From NCBI RefSeq assembly GCF_030548295.1, contig NZ_JAUOSB010000003.1, positions 124,001-188,000 of the forward strand: a stretch of DNA of 64,000 nucleotides, in the 5' to 3' direction. The notes below the pieces were generated by a model. That model was not told where the DNA came from and ran no database searches. It saw only the letters and a list, made by a program, of their open reading frames with translations. Source of the stretch: Wenyingzhuangia sp. 2_MG-2023 (GTDB lineage Bacteria > Bacteroidota > Bacteroidia > Flavobacteriales > Flavobacteriaceae). A program made the translations under genes and the position numbers. Shown piece after piece: positions 16,377-23,724 of this stretch. The number at the start of each line of letters is the position of its first letter. Position 1 is the first letter of the stretch.

Positions 16377-17108
16377 TTATAGCAATGAGTTTTTTTCTAC
16401 AAATTCTAAAAACTTACTCTTATACTGTTCTGAAACGGTGATTCTTTGTTTGTTGATCACAATCTGACTTCGCTCAATCACTTCTATATTATCTAGGTTG
16501 ATGATAAAAGATCTATGAACACGCATAAACTTGTTTTCTGATAACTTTTCTTCCAAAGCTTTCAAACTCATCAATGTTAAAATGGGTTTGCTCTCCGTTT
16601 TTATCCAAATTTTGATGTAATCTTTCATACTTTCAAAATACAAAACATCCTTTAGTTTTATTTTTAGCTGCTTGTATTCCGATTTTACAAATAAGAAATC
16701 ATTCTCTTTATGAGCTCCAGATTCTGTCAGCTCTATTGGTTTCTGAACCAAATCAAACCACTCTTTGGCTTTATTGGCTGCAGCTAAAAACTCAGCATAA
16801 TCAAAAGGTTTTAACAAATAATCCAACGCTTTTACTTTAAACCCCTCCAAAGCATATTCATCAAAAGCCGTGGTAAAAACAACTCTTGTTTTGGGCGGAA
16901 TCATTTTAGACAATTCAATTCCTGTAACATCGGGCATTTGAATGTCTAAAAACAACACATCCACAGGGTTAGCACTTAAAAATTCCATGGCCTGAATGGC
17001 ATTGCTAAACGTACCTTCTAAACGTAAAAAAGGAGTTTTTTGCACATAACTTTCTACCAAACTAATGGCAATAGGTTCATCATCAACAATAATACAGGAA
17101 ATGCTCAT
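16377..17108 (-). CDS. LytTR-family response regulator
   Basis: A 243-residue response regulator with a receiver domain (1-120) and a C-terminal LytTR DNA-binding domain (about 140-240). The phosphoacceptor is Asp55 in VLFLDIQMPD; the acidic pocket is VDDEP at 8-12 and the conserved Lys is in DYLLKPFD. The LytTR domain shows the usual YFESMKDYIKIW and FMRVHRSFIINLDNIE motifs. The start codon is 10 bases after the stop of the histidine kinase gene, so they form a cognate pair. The target promoters cannot be named; in Bacteroidota such pairs are widespread and mostly uncharacterised. Confidence 0.92.
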   Translation of the reverse strand: MSISCIIVDDEPIAISLVESYVQKTPFLRLEGTFSNAIQAMEFLSANPVDVLFLDIQMPDVTGIELSKMIPPKTRVVFTTAFDEYALEGFKVKALDYLLKPFDYAEFLAAANKAKEWFDLVQKPIELTESGAHKENDFLFVKSEYKQLKIKLKDVLYFESMKDYIKIWIKTESKPILTLMSLKALEEKLSENKFMRVHRSFIINLDNIEVIERSQIVINKQRITVSEQYKSKFLEFVEKNSLL

Positions 17109-17118
17109 TTTTTAATTT

Positions 17119-18150
17119 TTAAAGGTGTATTTCTAATCTAGCTATAAACTGATTATCTTCTACGGTTGTGTTAAATAAATACTTGTTTGGGTACAGTAAA
17201 TTCAGTCTTTTTTCTAAATTCTGCAACCCAATTCCAGAACCACTCTTGTCACTTTTTTCTTTAGGATAATTGTCATTTTTAGTGATAAAGTATAAAATGT
17301 TGTTTTCTATATACATTTCAAAAACAATGCTGCTTTTGTGTTGCGAAGAAACTCCGTGTTTAAAAGCATTTTCTACCAAAGAAATAAAAAGCAAAGGAGC
17401 TACTTTTACATCTAAATTTTTATCAGGAAACGTTGCCAAAATTTGGGTGTTATCCGTAATTCTTAACTCCATTAAAGAAACAAACTTTTTGATAAATTCA
17501 ATTTCTTTAGACAAACTAATCATTTCTATATTTGTATCATACAACAAATAACGCATCAACTTGCTTAAACTGTGTATGGTGGTTTTGGCTCTTTCGGGAG
17601 AAATATCTACCAAAGAATAAATATTATTTAAAGAATTAAAGAAAAAGTGTGGCTGAATTTGATACCTCAAATGTTGTAATTCCGATGCTAATTTTACATT
17701 GGTAGCTTCTTTCTTTTCAGCTTCGGTAACAATCCACCTTTTGGTAGTTTTAATAGCTATAGAAAACAACAAAGGAGCTATATAAGACAAGGTTTGCACG
17801 TAAATGAACAATGAAAAAGGAGGGCCTTCTCCATTCTTTTTGTTAGCCCCTTTTCTAAGATAATCCTCAAAAAAATGACTCTCAATCTGCTCTTTTAACG
17901 TTAAGAATAAAATAATCATTCCCAAATTAATACTTACAAATTGTATTGTTTTTTTAGTAAATAAATATGTATCTATCCATAGAAAATAATTGGAATAAAA
18001 AACTATTGCGTAAAAGAATATCGGAATCCAGAAATGCGCTACAACCCTACTGATTTCTATATTTTCATAAGACAGAATATAAGGCATGCTAAACAAGATC
18101 AGCCAAGCTAGCAGGTGCGATAAAATTATTATTTTTTTGTTTTTGTACAT
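17119..18150 (-). CDS. LytS-type sensor histidine kinase
   Basis: A 343-residue membrane kinase of the His_kinase (PF06580) group. The N-terminal 135 residues contain about four transmembrane segments (near 7-25, 38-58, 70-88 and 112-133) with no recognisable sensor domain. Phosphoacceptor His168 lies in LRYQIQPHFFFNSLNNIYSL. The ATPase has an N-box FISLVENAFKHGV and a G-box GSGIGLQNLEKRLNLLY. It should phosphorylate the adjacent LytTR regulator. The signal is unknown. It is the first gene of the two-gene operon, and the 5' side faces the repeat-rich region at 18.4-18.9 kb. Confidence 0.9.
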   Translation of the reverse strand: MYKNKKIIILSHLLAWLILFSMPYILSYENIEISRVVAHFWIPIFFYAIVFYSNYFLWIDTYLFTKKTIQFVSINLGMIILFLTLKEQIESHFFEDYLRKGANKKNGEGPPFSLFIYVQTLSYIAPLLFSIAIKTTKRWIVTEAEKKEATNVKLASELQHLRYQIQPHFFFNSLNNIYSLVDISPERAKTTIHSLSKLMRYLLYDTNIEMISLSKEIEFIKKFVSLMELRITDNTQILATFPDKNLDVKVAPLLFISLVENAFKHGVSSQHKSSIVFEMYIENNILYFITKNDNYPKEKSDKSGSGIGLQNLEKRLNLLYPNKYLFNTTVEDNQFIARLEIHL

Positions 18151-18390
18151 GCAGTTTTATTTTTAAACTGTAGGCTAAAATTACGGATGCCCCTAGCCTA
18201 CTGTTCATGTTATACGATTGCTATTTTGAACAAACGCTATAAAGGTAAAACTATTTACCGTGCTTGTGCCACATAATAGATCTTTAGCTACATTATCCAT
18301 ACCAATAAGGTTGTTTTATAGATTGTATTTCAGCAAAGCTCCGCACACGTTTATCTAAGAACATAATGGTATTCTATTTTTTATGTACAC

Positions 18391-18699
18391 GGTGTTCGAG
18401 CGGAGTCGAGAACCTGTAATGCTTCTTTGAGATTGAAATGCTTCGGGGACTTTTACTTCTCGACTACGCTCGAAGACCGTGATGCTTCTGAACTCTACTT
18501 CGATTCCACTCTGTAACCACGCTCGAAGACCGTTTGGTATTCGATGTTTCATGAAAAGGGTGTTCGAGCGGAGTCGAGAACTTAGATTGTTTTTTTTAGT
18601 TTAATTACTTCGGGGACTTTACTTCTCGACTACGCTCGAAGACCGTGATGCTTTTGAACTTTACTTCGACTGCAATTTGCAACCATGCTCAAAGACTTT
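18391..18699. repeat. Two direct copies of a palindromic intergenic repeat
   Basis: Two copies (about 18391-18538 and 18559-18699) repeat with a period of 168 bases. Each contains a rightward box GTTCGAGCGGAGTCGAGAAC (18394-18413; 18562-18581) and an inverted box TTCTCGACTACGCTCGAAGA (18458-18477; 18623-18642), joined by a CTTCGGGGACTTT segment. The boxes can pair, giving long hairpins. GC content is well above the surroundings. The same family recurs at 27.1-27.3 and 48.9-49.0 kb. Short open frames inside are spurious. Confidence 0.85.
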
Positions 18700-18820
18700 C
18701 CTTCGGGTTTGCTTCGGGGTTTCTCCCAAAAACGTCCATTTTTAAAAAATACAGCCTAAGCGTTCCCGAAGGATCCTCGAACAAAACCCGAACAAAACCT
18801 CCTAAAAAATCGACTTGTGG

Positions 18821-18930
18821 GTCAGGATGTGTCAGGGTGTATCATGATAGGTCAGAATGTGTCACAAGAGGTCAGAATGTGTCAGGATGTGTTTCTTTGT
18901 GTCAATAGCGGTCAATACGTGTCAGGGTGT
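18821..18930 (+). repeat. Eleven-unit 10-bp tandem array, consensus GTCAGGATGT
   Basis: The sequence divides without gaps into 11 decamers. Nine begin with GTCA; the exceptions are units 3 (ATCATGATAG) and 8 (GTTTCTTTGT). Units 1 and 7 are GTCAGGATGT, 2 and 11 GTCAGGGTGT, 4 and 6 GTCAGAATGT. The period of exactly 10 bases puts every unit on nearly the same face of the helix. The array stops at the -33 element of the promoter of the DUF6266 gene. It is not a CRISPR, as there are no spacers. Confidence 0.85.
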
Positions 18931-18960
18931 TGTTTTTGAGGTGTTTAGAATTTATGTTTG
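18930..18960 (+). promoter_or_regulatory. Promoter of the DUF6266 gene
   Basis: TTG (18930-18932) and the -7 box TATGTTTG (18953-18960) are 20 bases apart. Transcription would start near 18967, giving a short leader ending in AAGAG before the ATG. The 10-bp array abuts it upstream. Confidence 0.55.
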
Positions 18961-18987
18961 TAGTATATTAATTTAAAAAAAAGAGTT

Positions 18988-19233
18988 ATGGCAACATTTG
19001 AAAAAGGTATTCTTGGTGGGGTTTCTGGTAAAGTTGGTAATGTAGTGGGTACACGATGGCGTGGTAAAAACGTGATGCGTAGTTTGCCTCAACGTACCAG
19101 CCATGTGCCTACAGCAAAACAGGAAGAACAACGACAGAAATTTAAAACGGTTATTGGATTTTTAAGTCCTATTGTGGATGTGTTGACTCTTTATTTTGGA
19201 AGTCCACAGGGTGGTGCTATTACGGTGCTGTAA
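18988..19233 (+). pseudogene. N-terminal fragment of a DUF6266-family protein
   Basis: Eighty-one residues beginning MATFEKGILGGVSGKVGNVVGTRWRGKNVMRSLPQR, the standard N-terminus of the Bacteroidota DUF6266 family. Family members are usually around 200 residues; this one stops after GSPQGGAITVL, 11 bases before the end of the convergent lipoprotein gene. The missing C-terminal half suggests that insertion or rearrangement replaced its 3' end. The start, leader and promoter are intact, so a short product may still be made. The family's function is unknown; no membrane or signal segments are seen. Confidence 0.7.
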
Positions 19234-19244
19234 AGTAGAGGCTT

Positions 19245-19886
19245 TTAAGACCTCGATTTTAAGTCGTTGTTGGGTACTGTGCTTTCTGTTAATTCTATAT
19301 AATATTTTCCAACTAATGATGATTTTATAGTTATCGGTGCTACTATAGGGATTATCATTCCAGCAGCAAATGAAGTTGTGTATGCTTCAAATTTATGTAT
19401 AGGTTCTCCAAGTTTATTATTTTCAGAATATATAATTATTGTTAAGGGCTCATTTTTCACGGATTCAAAAGTCCATTTTTTATTAAAAGATATTGGGCCT
19501 TTTTGATAGTCATATGATATTGTTTCTATTTTATTTTTTATTTCATTGTTATTTTTATCTAAAATTTTGATGTTAGGATTAAAAATATATTTCTTAAACC
19601 CAAAACAGTTACAAAGGCTAAATATTTCAACAGAATAGTTTTTTGTTTTATTTGGAGTATATTTATATTCATGATAATAGGACAATACACTATCATTTGA
19701 CATGACATTATCTTCTATTTTCAGCTCGGCTTTTATTGGATTATTAAGTTCTAGTTCAGTTAATATTAAATTATCTTTTTTTACTTCATTTACTTTTAAT
19801 TCGCTGTATGCTGTTGTTGGATTTATTTTTCTTGAACAAGAACTAATTACTAAAATTATAATCAGATATGATAGAGTTTTTTTCAT
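19245..19886 (-). CDS. Hypothetical lipoprotein
   Basis: A 213-residue protein with a lipoprotein signal (ILVISSCS, lipobox Cys17). The rest is a predominantly beta-strand, Asn/Lys/Ile-rich sequence with a CNCF motif near residue 92 and a hydrophobic C-terminal segment FAAGMIIPIVAPITI (about 173-187). I recognise no family. It lies in the accessory island, orphan, with very AT-rich composition. It is in the same orientation as the broken membrane-protein gene upstream, and the 7-bp box ATCTAAC/GTTAGAT lies between them, so it may be the second gene of a cassette-like pair. It is convergent with the truncated DUF6266 gene. Confidence 0.6.
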   Translation of the reverse strand: MKKTLSYLIIILVISSCSRKINPTTAYSELKVNEVKKDNLILTELELNNPIKAELKIEDNVMSNDSVLSYYHEYKYTPNKTKNYSVEIFSLCNCFGFKKYIFNPNIKILDKNNNEIKNKIETISYDYQKGPISFNKKWTFESVKNEPLTIIIYSENNKLGEPIHKFEAYTTSFAAGMIIPIVAPITIKSSLVGKYYIELTESTVPNNDLKSRS

Positions 19887-19932
19887 GTATAAAACAATTA
19901 TAATGTTTTGAATATGAGGTTTTTTGCATTGT

Positions 19933-20099
19933 ATCTAACTAAGCCGAAGCCTTTTGTTTGGATTTGTTTCTTTGATTTCACAAAGCCATACTTCGATAAA
20001 CTATGTACAGGCTTCAACAAGATTTGGCGGACTTTGTAAATAAACACAGACTTTTCGGTTAAGCCATAAATGCCCTATGTTTTTTATACACTGTTGGGC
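19933..20099 (-). repeat. attC-like flank downstream of the broken membrane-protein gene
   Basis: On the minus strand, six bases after the stop codon, GCCCAAC (20099-20093) fits the RYYYAAC box of integron attC sites. About 160 bases further, GTTAGAT (19939-19933) fits GTTRRRY. The interval holds several short inverted repeats and no gene. The matching partners are at 21141-21154. No integrase is visible in the window, so the identity as a recombination site is only a hypothesis. Confidence 0.4.
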
Positions 20100-20104
20100 A
20101 TAGT

Positions 20105-21124
20105 TTATTCTATTAGTTTTCCAAGAATAAAACCGACCAAAGCTGATAATCCGTTAATTGAAATACCGATAAGAATAGTTTTGAAAAGTCCAACTAAATG
20201 CTTCTTATTTTCCTTTGCAACATCAGCAAATTTGTTTTTATCTCCTTTTGTAAACTCAAATATAGGATTGCGTCTTAGTCTTCCTATTTGCTTTCTCATC
20301 ATTCTGTCTGAATATAAAGAACCTATTTGGTAAAACATAAATAAGACAACAATTGAAGATGTTAAAAAGAGGAATAATTTATGGTTATTATCTGTCGGTA
20401 AAAAATCAATTTGTGCCTTGTAAAATATCGAAAATAGGTAATTGACAAGTAATGTTCCGGCAGTTAAAAATGACAATAAAATGAAGTTTTGAAATTTAAC
20501 TTTATTCTTTAGAATGAATTTTATAATTTTATGGTCTCCACTATTATTGGGTAGAGCATCATACCATTCTGAAACGACTGTTTTTAATTCATTACAAATT
20601 TGAGAATTAATAAAATCTATTTTGCAACTCATCTGAGCATTGGCTTCATCCAAATCGTATTCTTCATTTCCACCTTGAAAAACTACTTGAATCATTTCGC
20701 TTGGTTTTAGACTATTACCAATACGAACTCTTAGTGTATGTGTTTGCGGAACTTTGTGAGTTTGATTTGGAAGGATTAAGTTAAAATCCCATTCTAAAGA
20801 TATATATTTTGTGCAAGGAGATATATTCCAATCTGTGTTAACAAACTCATTTCAGCTACCAAATGACTTTATTTCTTTATTGTCAAGACCTACAGTTGTA
20901 TTTACAATATCTGTGACTAATTGATGGAGTTCTAATTTTTTATAAATTTTAGCATTTAGCTCTGTAATATCAGAAAACTCAAATTGTTTATTTTCAGTGA
21001 ATAGTTTTATATCAGTGTCTCTTTTTCCTTTTATTAAATAGTATAAAGACTGAAATTGTTTCATTTGATTTTCATCAACTACGGCAACTTGATTCTCTGA
21101 ATTTGGTTTTATGTTATTTGTCAT
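20105..21124 (-). pseudogene. Hypothetical membrane protein gene interrupted by in-frame TGA
   Basis: Two open frames (21124-20852 and 20695-20105) are in the same frame, and the 52 codons between them contain no stop, so one 339-codon gene is broken only by TGA at 20854-20852. The context EIKSFGS-stop-NEFVNTDW suggests a TGG (Trp) to TGA change. The N-terminal half is soluble (about 1-180). The C-terminal part has three hydrophobic segments: FILLSFLTAGTLLVNYLFSIFY, LFLFLTSSIVVLFMFYQIG and FKTILIGISINGLSALVGFILG. I recognise no family. Lack of further decay suggests a recent mutation. The intact 196-residue second part could still be translated from its own Met. The gene is bracketed by integron-like 7-bp boxes. 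Confidence 0.65.
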
Positions 21125-21140
21125 AAGTTTTTTTAATTAT

Positions 21141-21154
21141 GCCCAACGTTAGAT
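21141..21154 (-). repeat. Cassette-like 7-bp boxes in front of the broken gene
   Basis: On the minus strand this reads ATCTAAC followed at once by GTTGGGC, 16 bases before the start codon. GTTGGGC is the exact complement of the GCCCAAC that follows the gene, and ATCTAAC is the exact complement of the outer GTTAGAT. This nested symmetry resembles the boundaries of an integron gene cassette. Confidence 0.4.
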
Positions 21155-21665
21155 AACATTCTCCGAAAAAGAAATACGTTATCAATGTTTAATTTATCTA
21201 TAAAGGTAGTTTTTTAAGGGTGTTGTTCCTATGCTTACTTTTGCACAAAAGATACAAGTTCTTAACAAATGCTAGATGTAAAACACTTGTGATAAGCAAT
21301 AGCAATGAGTGGTGTTTGATTTAGTTGGTGTTAAGTAATGTATAGAATTTTTCAACATTTATTCAAAATACCCCTGTTTCAAATATATAATCGATTCTGT
21401 TTTTATGTTCTAAATTTTTTATGTTGATGAAAAAAAAAAATAAAAAGCGTGATTTTTATTTTTGTCTTTTTCAAGGATAATTTATACTCTTAATTAACCT
21501 TTTTTACGAATAGGAACTTTATAATTAGGGCTAATCATTAATTTATTTTTAAATTAGTATGTTTCAATTTTTGGATCAGATGAAAAAATAAAACTATAAA
21601 ATGACAAAAAAACACCCTGTATCCTAAATGAATACGTGAAGCTTTATAACGAAACAACGTTAACC
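21155..21665. other. Gene-free stretch before the transposase
   Basis: About 510 bases with very low GC. I see no ORF of credible composition, no RNA and no clear promoter. A GTG at 21636 is in frame with the transposase, but its ATG at 21666 starts the conserved sequence. Confidence 0.5.
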
Positions 21666-22388
21666 ATGAACAGTTACAATCCTAAAAAACATCATCGTAG
21701 GTCTATCCGTTTGAAAGGATACGATTACGCGCAAGCAGGATTGTACTTTATAACACTTTGCGTACAAAATAGACAGCATTTATTTGGAAAAATCATCAAC
21801 GGAGAAATACAATTAAACGCATTGGGCAAGATTGTAGCACAGGAATGGATAGCCACAGAAAGCATCCGGAAAAACTGCACTTTAGGAGCTTTTATCATCA
21901 TGCCTAATCATTTTCATGCCATACTCTCTATAGACTACGCACTAAAGAAATCTGAAAATATAGGAACTTTTACATCGCCATCTCAAAGCATAGGAGCCAT
22001 TATAAGAGGATTTAAAGGAGCAAGCACCAAAAAAATTAAAGAGATTATTAGATTAGAAGATAAAAAGGAATTTCCCTCTAGTACGGGCGAATTGCAATTC
22101 GCCCGTACAACTGATAGAAAGGGATCCGCCCCAGCTGATAGAGAGGGATTCACCCCAACTGATAGAGAGAGATTCGCCCCGACTGATAGAAAGGGATTCG
22201 CCCCTGCTGATAGAACGGATAAGGGATTCCTACCCTCTACGGAGAATATCGATTTATCTAAATCTATCTGGCAACGCAATTACTACGAGCATATTATCAA
22301 AAACGAAAAGGCTTTTAAAAATATAGAAAATTACATTCTTAATAATCCTTTAAAATGGGAAGAAGATCAATTCAATAAGAAAAAATAA
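21666..22388 (+). CDS. REP-associated tyrosine transposase (RAYT, Y1_Tnp)
   Basis: A Y1/HUH-type transposase of about 240 residues. The N-terminus NPKKHHRRSIRLKGYDYAQAGLYFITLC is typical of Bacteroidota RAYTs. The metal-binding HUH motif is in IIMPNHFHAIL (HFH) and the catalytic Tyr is expected in NYYEHIIKNEKAF. These proteins act on single-stranded REP hairpins and are domesticated, one copy per genome, rather than selfish. Between the two conserved parts lies a 40-50 residue insert absent from usual RAYTs. It consists of a palindrome in the DNA followed by four 8-residue repeats (consensus DRKGFAPT). The frame is preserved, so the gene may be functional. Start: the ATG, not the upstream GTG. 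Confidence 0.85.
   Translation: MNSYNPKKHHRRSIRLKGYDYAQAGLYFITLCVQNRQHLFGKIINGEIQLNALGKIVAQEWIATESIRKNCTLGAFIIMPNHFHAILSIDYALKKSENIGTFTSPSQSIGAIIRGFKGASTKKIKEIIRLEDKKEFPSSTGELQFARTTDRKGSAPADREGFTPTDRERFAPTDRKGFAPADRTDKGFLPSTENIDLSKSIWQRNYYEHIIKNEKAFKNIENYILNNPLKWEEDQFNKKK
22081..22108. repeat. 28-bp perfect palindrome inside the transposase gene
   Basis: The bases are a perfect palindrome centred between 22094 and 22095. Its core GGGCGAATTGCAATTCGCCC also occurs at 22460-22479 just after the gene. It encodes part of the insert (GELQFART). It is likely a copy of this RAYT's own REP element. Confidence 0.9.
22111..22206 (+). repeat. Four 24-bp tandem repeats inside the transposase gene
   Basis: Units start at 22111, 22135, 22159 and 22183 with CTGATAGA and end in GATTCGCCCC-like sequence; a partial fifth follows. 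The ATTCGCCCC part equals the right arm of the neighbouring palindrome. The 24-bp period keeps the frame, encoding 8-residue repeats such as DREGFTPT. Confidence 0.9.
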
Positions 22389-22459
22389 ATTTATTAAAAG
22401 AGATTCTTTCTTTAATATGGGCGAATTTTGAATTGGGTGAGAATTGAGAATTGAGAATT

Positions 22460-22479
22460 GGGCGAATTGCAATTCGCCC
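22460..22479. repeat. REP palindrome downstream of the transposase
   Basis: GGGCGAATTGCAATTCGCCC, a 20-bp perfect palindrome. A half-degenerate copy (GGGCGAATTTTGAATTGGG) starts at 22419. Both lie between the transposase and the convergent MacB-type operon. Confidence 0.85.
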
Positions 22480-22483
22480 CAAC

Positions 22484-22502
22484 AAAAAAGGCTTCGCCTT
22501 TT
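22484..22502 (-). terminator. Terminator at the end of the MacAB-type operon
   Basis: On the minus strand AAAAGGC-GAA-GCCTTTTTT overlaps the last bases of the permease stop codon. It is a compact GC stem followed by T-residues. Confidence 0.6.
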
Positions 22503-23721
22503 ACTCATAACGCAAAGCGGTTATAGGATCTAAAGCAGCTGCTTTTCTTGCAGGATACCATCCGAAGAAGATACCTGTAATGGCACAGACCACAAAAGAA
22601 ATAACGATGGAATAAAGCGCAACACTTGTAGGCCAATGTAAGAATGTTTCTATAAACACGGTGGCACCCAACCCTAAGAGGACTCCTAAAATCCCGCCGG
22701 TAATACTAATTAAAATAGCCTCTATTAAAAACTGCAATAAAATATCAGACCCCTTCCCTCCTACAGCCATTCTTAATCCTATTTCTTTGGTTCTTTCTTT
22801 TACAGATACATACATAATATTCATAATTCCTATACCACCAATCAATAAAGAAATTCCTGCTACGGCTACCAAAAGAACCGTTAACATTTCGCTGGTAGAA
22901 CTAAAGGTGGAAATCAACTCTTCCATAGATCTCACATGAAAATCATCGTCTTCATTGTCTAGTAATTTGTGTTGTGTACGTAAAATATCCGTGACTTGAA
23001 TCACCGCATTGGGAGCTTCTTCTTCGCTAACCGAAGAAGCTATAATTTGATTCAAATGATCGATGGCCAAAATACGTTTTTGTACAGTAGTATATGGAGC
23101 AATCACTACATCATCTTGATCTTGTCCAAAGGTATTTTCACCCTTTTCTTCTAACACCCCAATAATCTTGAAAGGAATGTTGTTGAAACGGATCATCTTC
23201 CCCACAGGATCTTCTCCATCTAAAAAAACATTCTCTACTACAGTTTGTCCTATCAATGCTACTTTGGCAGCAGACTGTACTTCTGCATTGGTAAACATAC
23301 TTCCGCTTTGTAAATCCACCACTTTGATACTTAAATAATCTGGGTTGACTCCATAAATGGTAGATGGCCAGTTGTTGGCACCATTAATTACTTGTCCGCT
23401 CCCATTTACCATAGGAGTGATATACGTTAACAAACTTGCTTGGTCTTTAAGCGCTTGGTAATCTTTAAAGGTTAAGGTTTCCATAGCACTGGCATCTTGC
23501 CGAACCCCACCACGTACATCAGACCCTGGTCTAACGGTAATCATGTTAGATCCCATGGCAGAAATGGTGGTACGAATACTCTCTTTAGAACCTTCTCCAA
23601 TAGCCAACATAGCAATGACAGAGGCCACACCAATAATAATTCCTAACATGGTTAGCAAGGTTCTTACTTTGTTCAGAACAATGGCTTTAAAAGCGATTTT
23701 TAATAAGTTTAAAATTCTCAT
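22501..23721 (-). CDS. MacB-type ABC transporter permease
   Basis: A 406-residue permease of the MacB/FtsX family. It has an N-terminal transmembrane segment (KVRTLLTMLGIIIGVASVIAMLAIGEG, about 18-44), a large periplasmic MacB_PCD domain (about 45-275) and three C-terminal transmembrane helices (about 282-305, 330-360 and 365-390) ending in the conserved GWYPARKAAALDPITALRYE. In E. coli MacB the ATPase and permease are fused; here they are separate genes, as is common in Bacteroidota. The permease is not a channel. It couples ATP hydrolysis to movement that drives substrate through the MFP/TolC conduit. Substrates could be macrolides, siderophores or peptides. Confidence 0.9.
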   Translation of the reverse strand: MRILNLLKIAFKAIVLNKVRTLLTMLGIIIGVASVIAMLAIGEGSKESIRTTISAMGSNMITVRPGSDVRGGVRQDASAMETLTFKDYQALKDQASLLTYITPMVNGSGQVINGANNWPSTIYGVNPDYLSIKVVDLQSGSMFTNAEVQSAAKVALIGQTVVENVFLDGEDPVGKMIRFNNIPFKIIGVLEEKGENTFGQDQDDVVIAPYTTVQKRILAIDHLNQIIASSVSEEEAPNAVIQVTDILRTQHKLLDNEDDDFHVRSMEELISTFSSTSEMLTVLLVAVAGISLLIGGIGIMNIMYVSVKERTKEIGLRMAVGGKGSDILLQFLIEAILISITGGILGVLLGLGATVFIETFLHWPTSVALYSIVISFVVCAITGIFFGWYPARKAAALDPITALRYE

Positions 23722-23724
23722 AAT

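Noticed and set aside
18355-18552. Minus-strand open frame of 65 codons
   Set aside because: It lies entirely in the palindromic repeat (ERSREVKVPEAF-type text), a known source of spurious ORFs. The same applies to 27193-27381.
18645-18908. Open frame of 87 codons across the repeat and decamer array
   Set aside because: Composition follows the repeats (Cys/Val/Ser-rich from GTCA/TGTC), it has no promoter, and the 10-bp unit shifts frame each copy.
18821-18930. CRISPR array
   Set aside because: Units are 10 bases long, contiguous and without spacers; no cas genes are present.
20852-20854. TGA read as selenocysteine or tryptophan
   Set aside because: No SECIS-like hairpin seen, no selenium genes in the window, and all other genes use TGA as stop. 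A nonsense mutation is simpler.
19933-21154. Complete mobile integron
   Set aside because: No integron integrase or attI in the window; only box-like sequences are seen, so I report them as a hypothesis.
21666-22388. Selfish IS200/IS605 insertion sequence
   Set aside because: No TnpB, no defined left and right IS ends, and the sequence matches the single-copy RAYT group instead.
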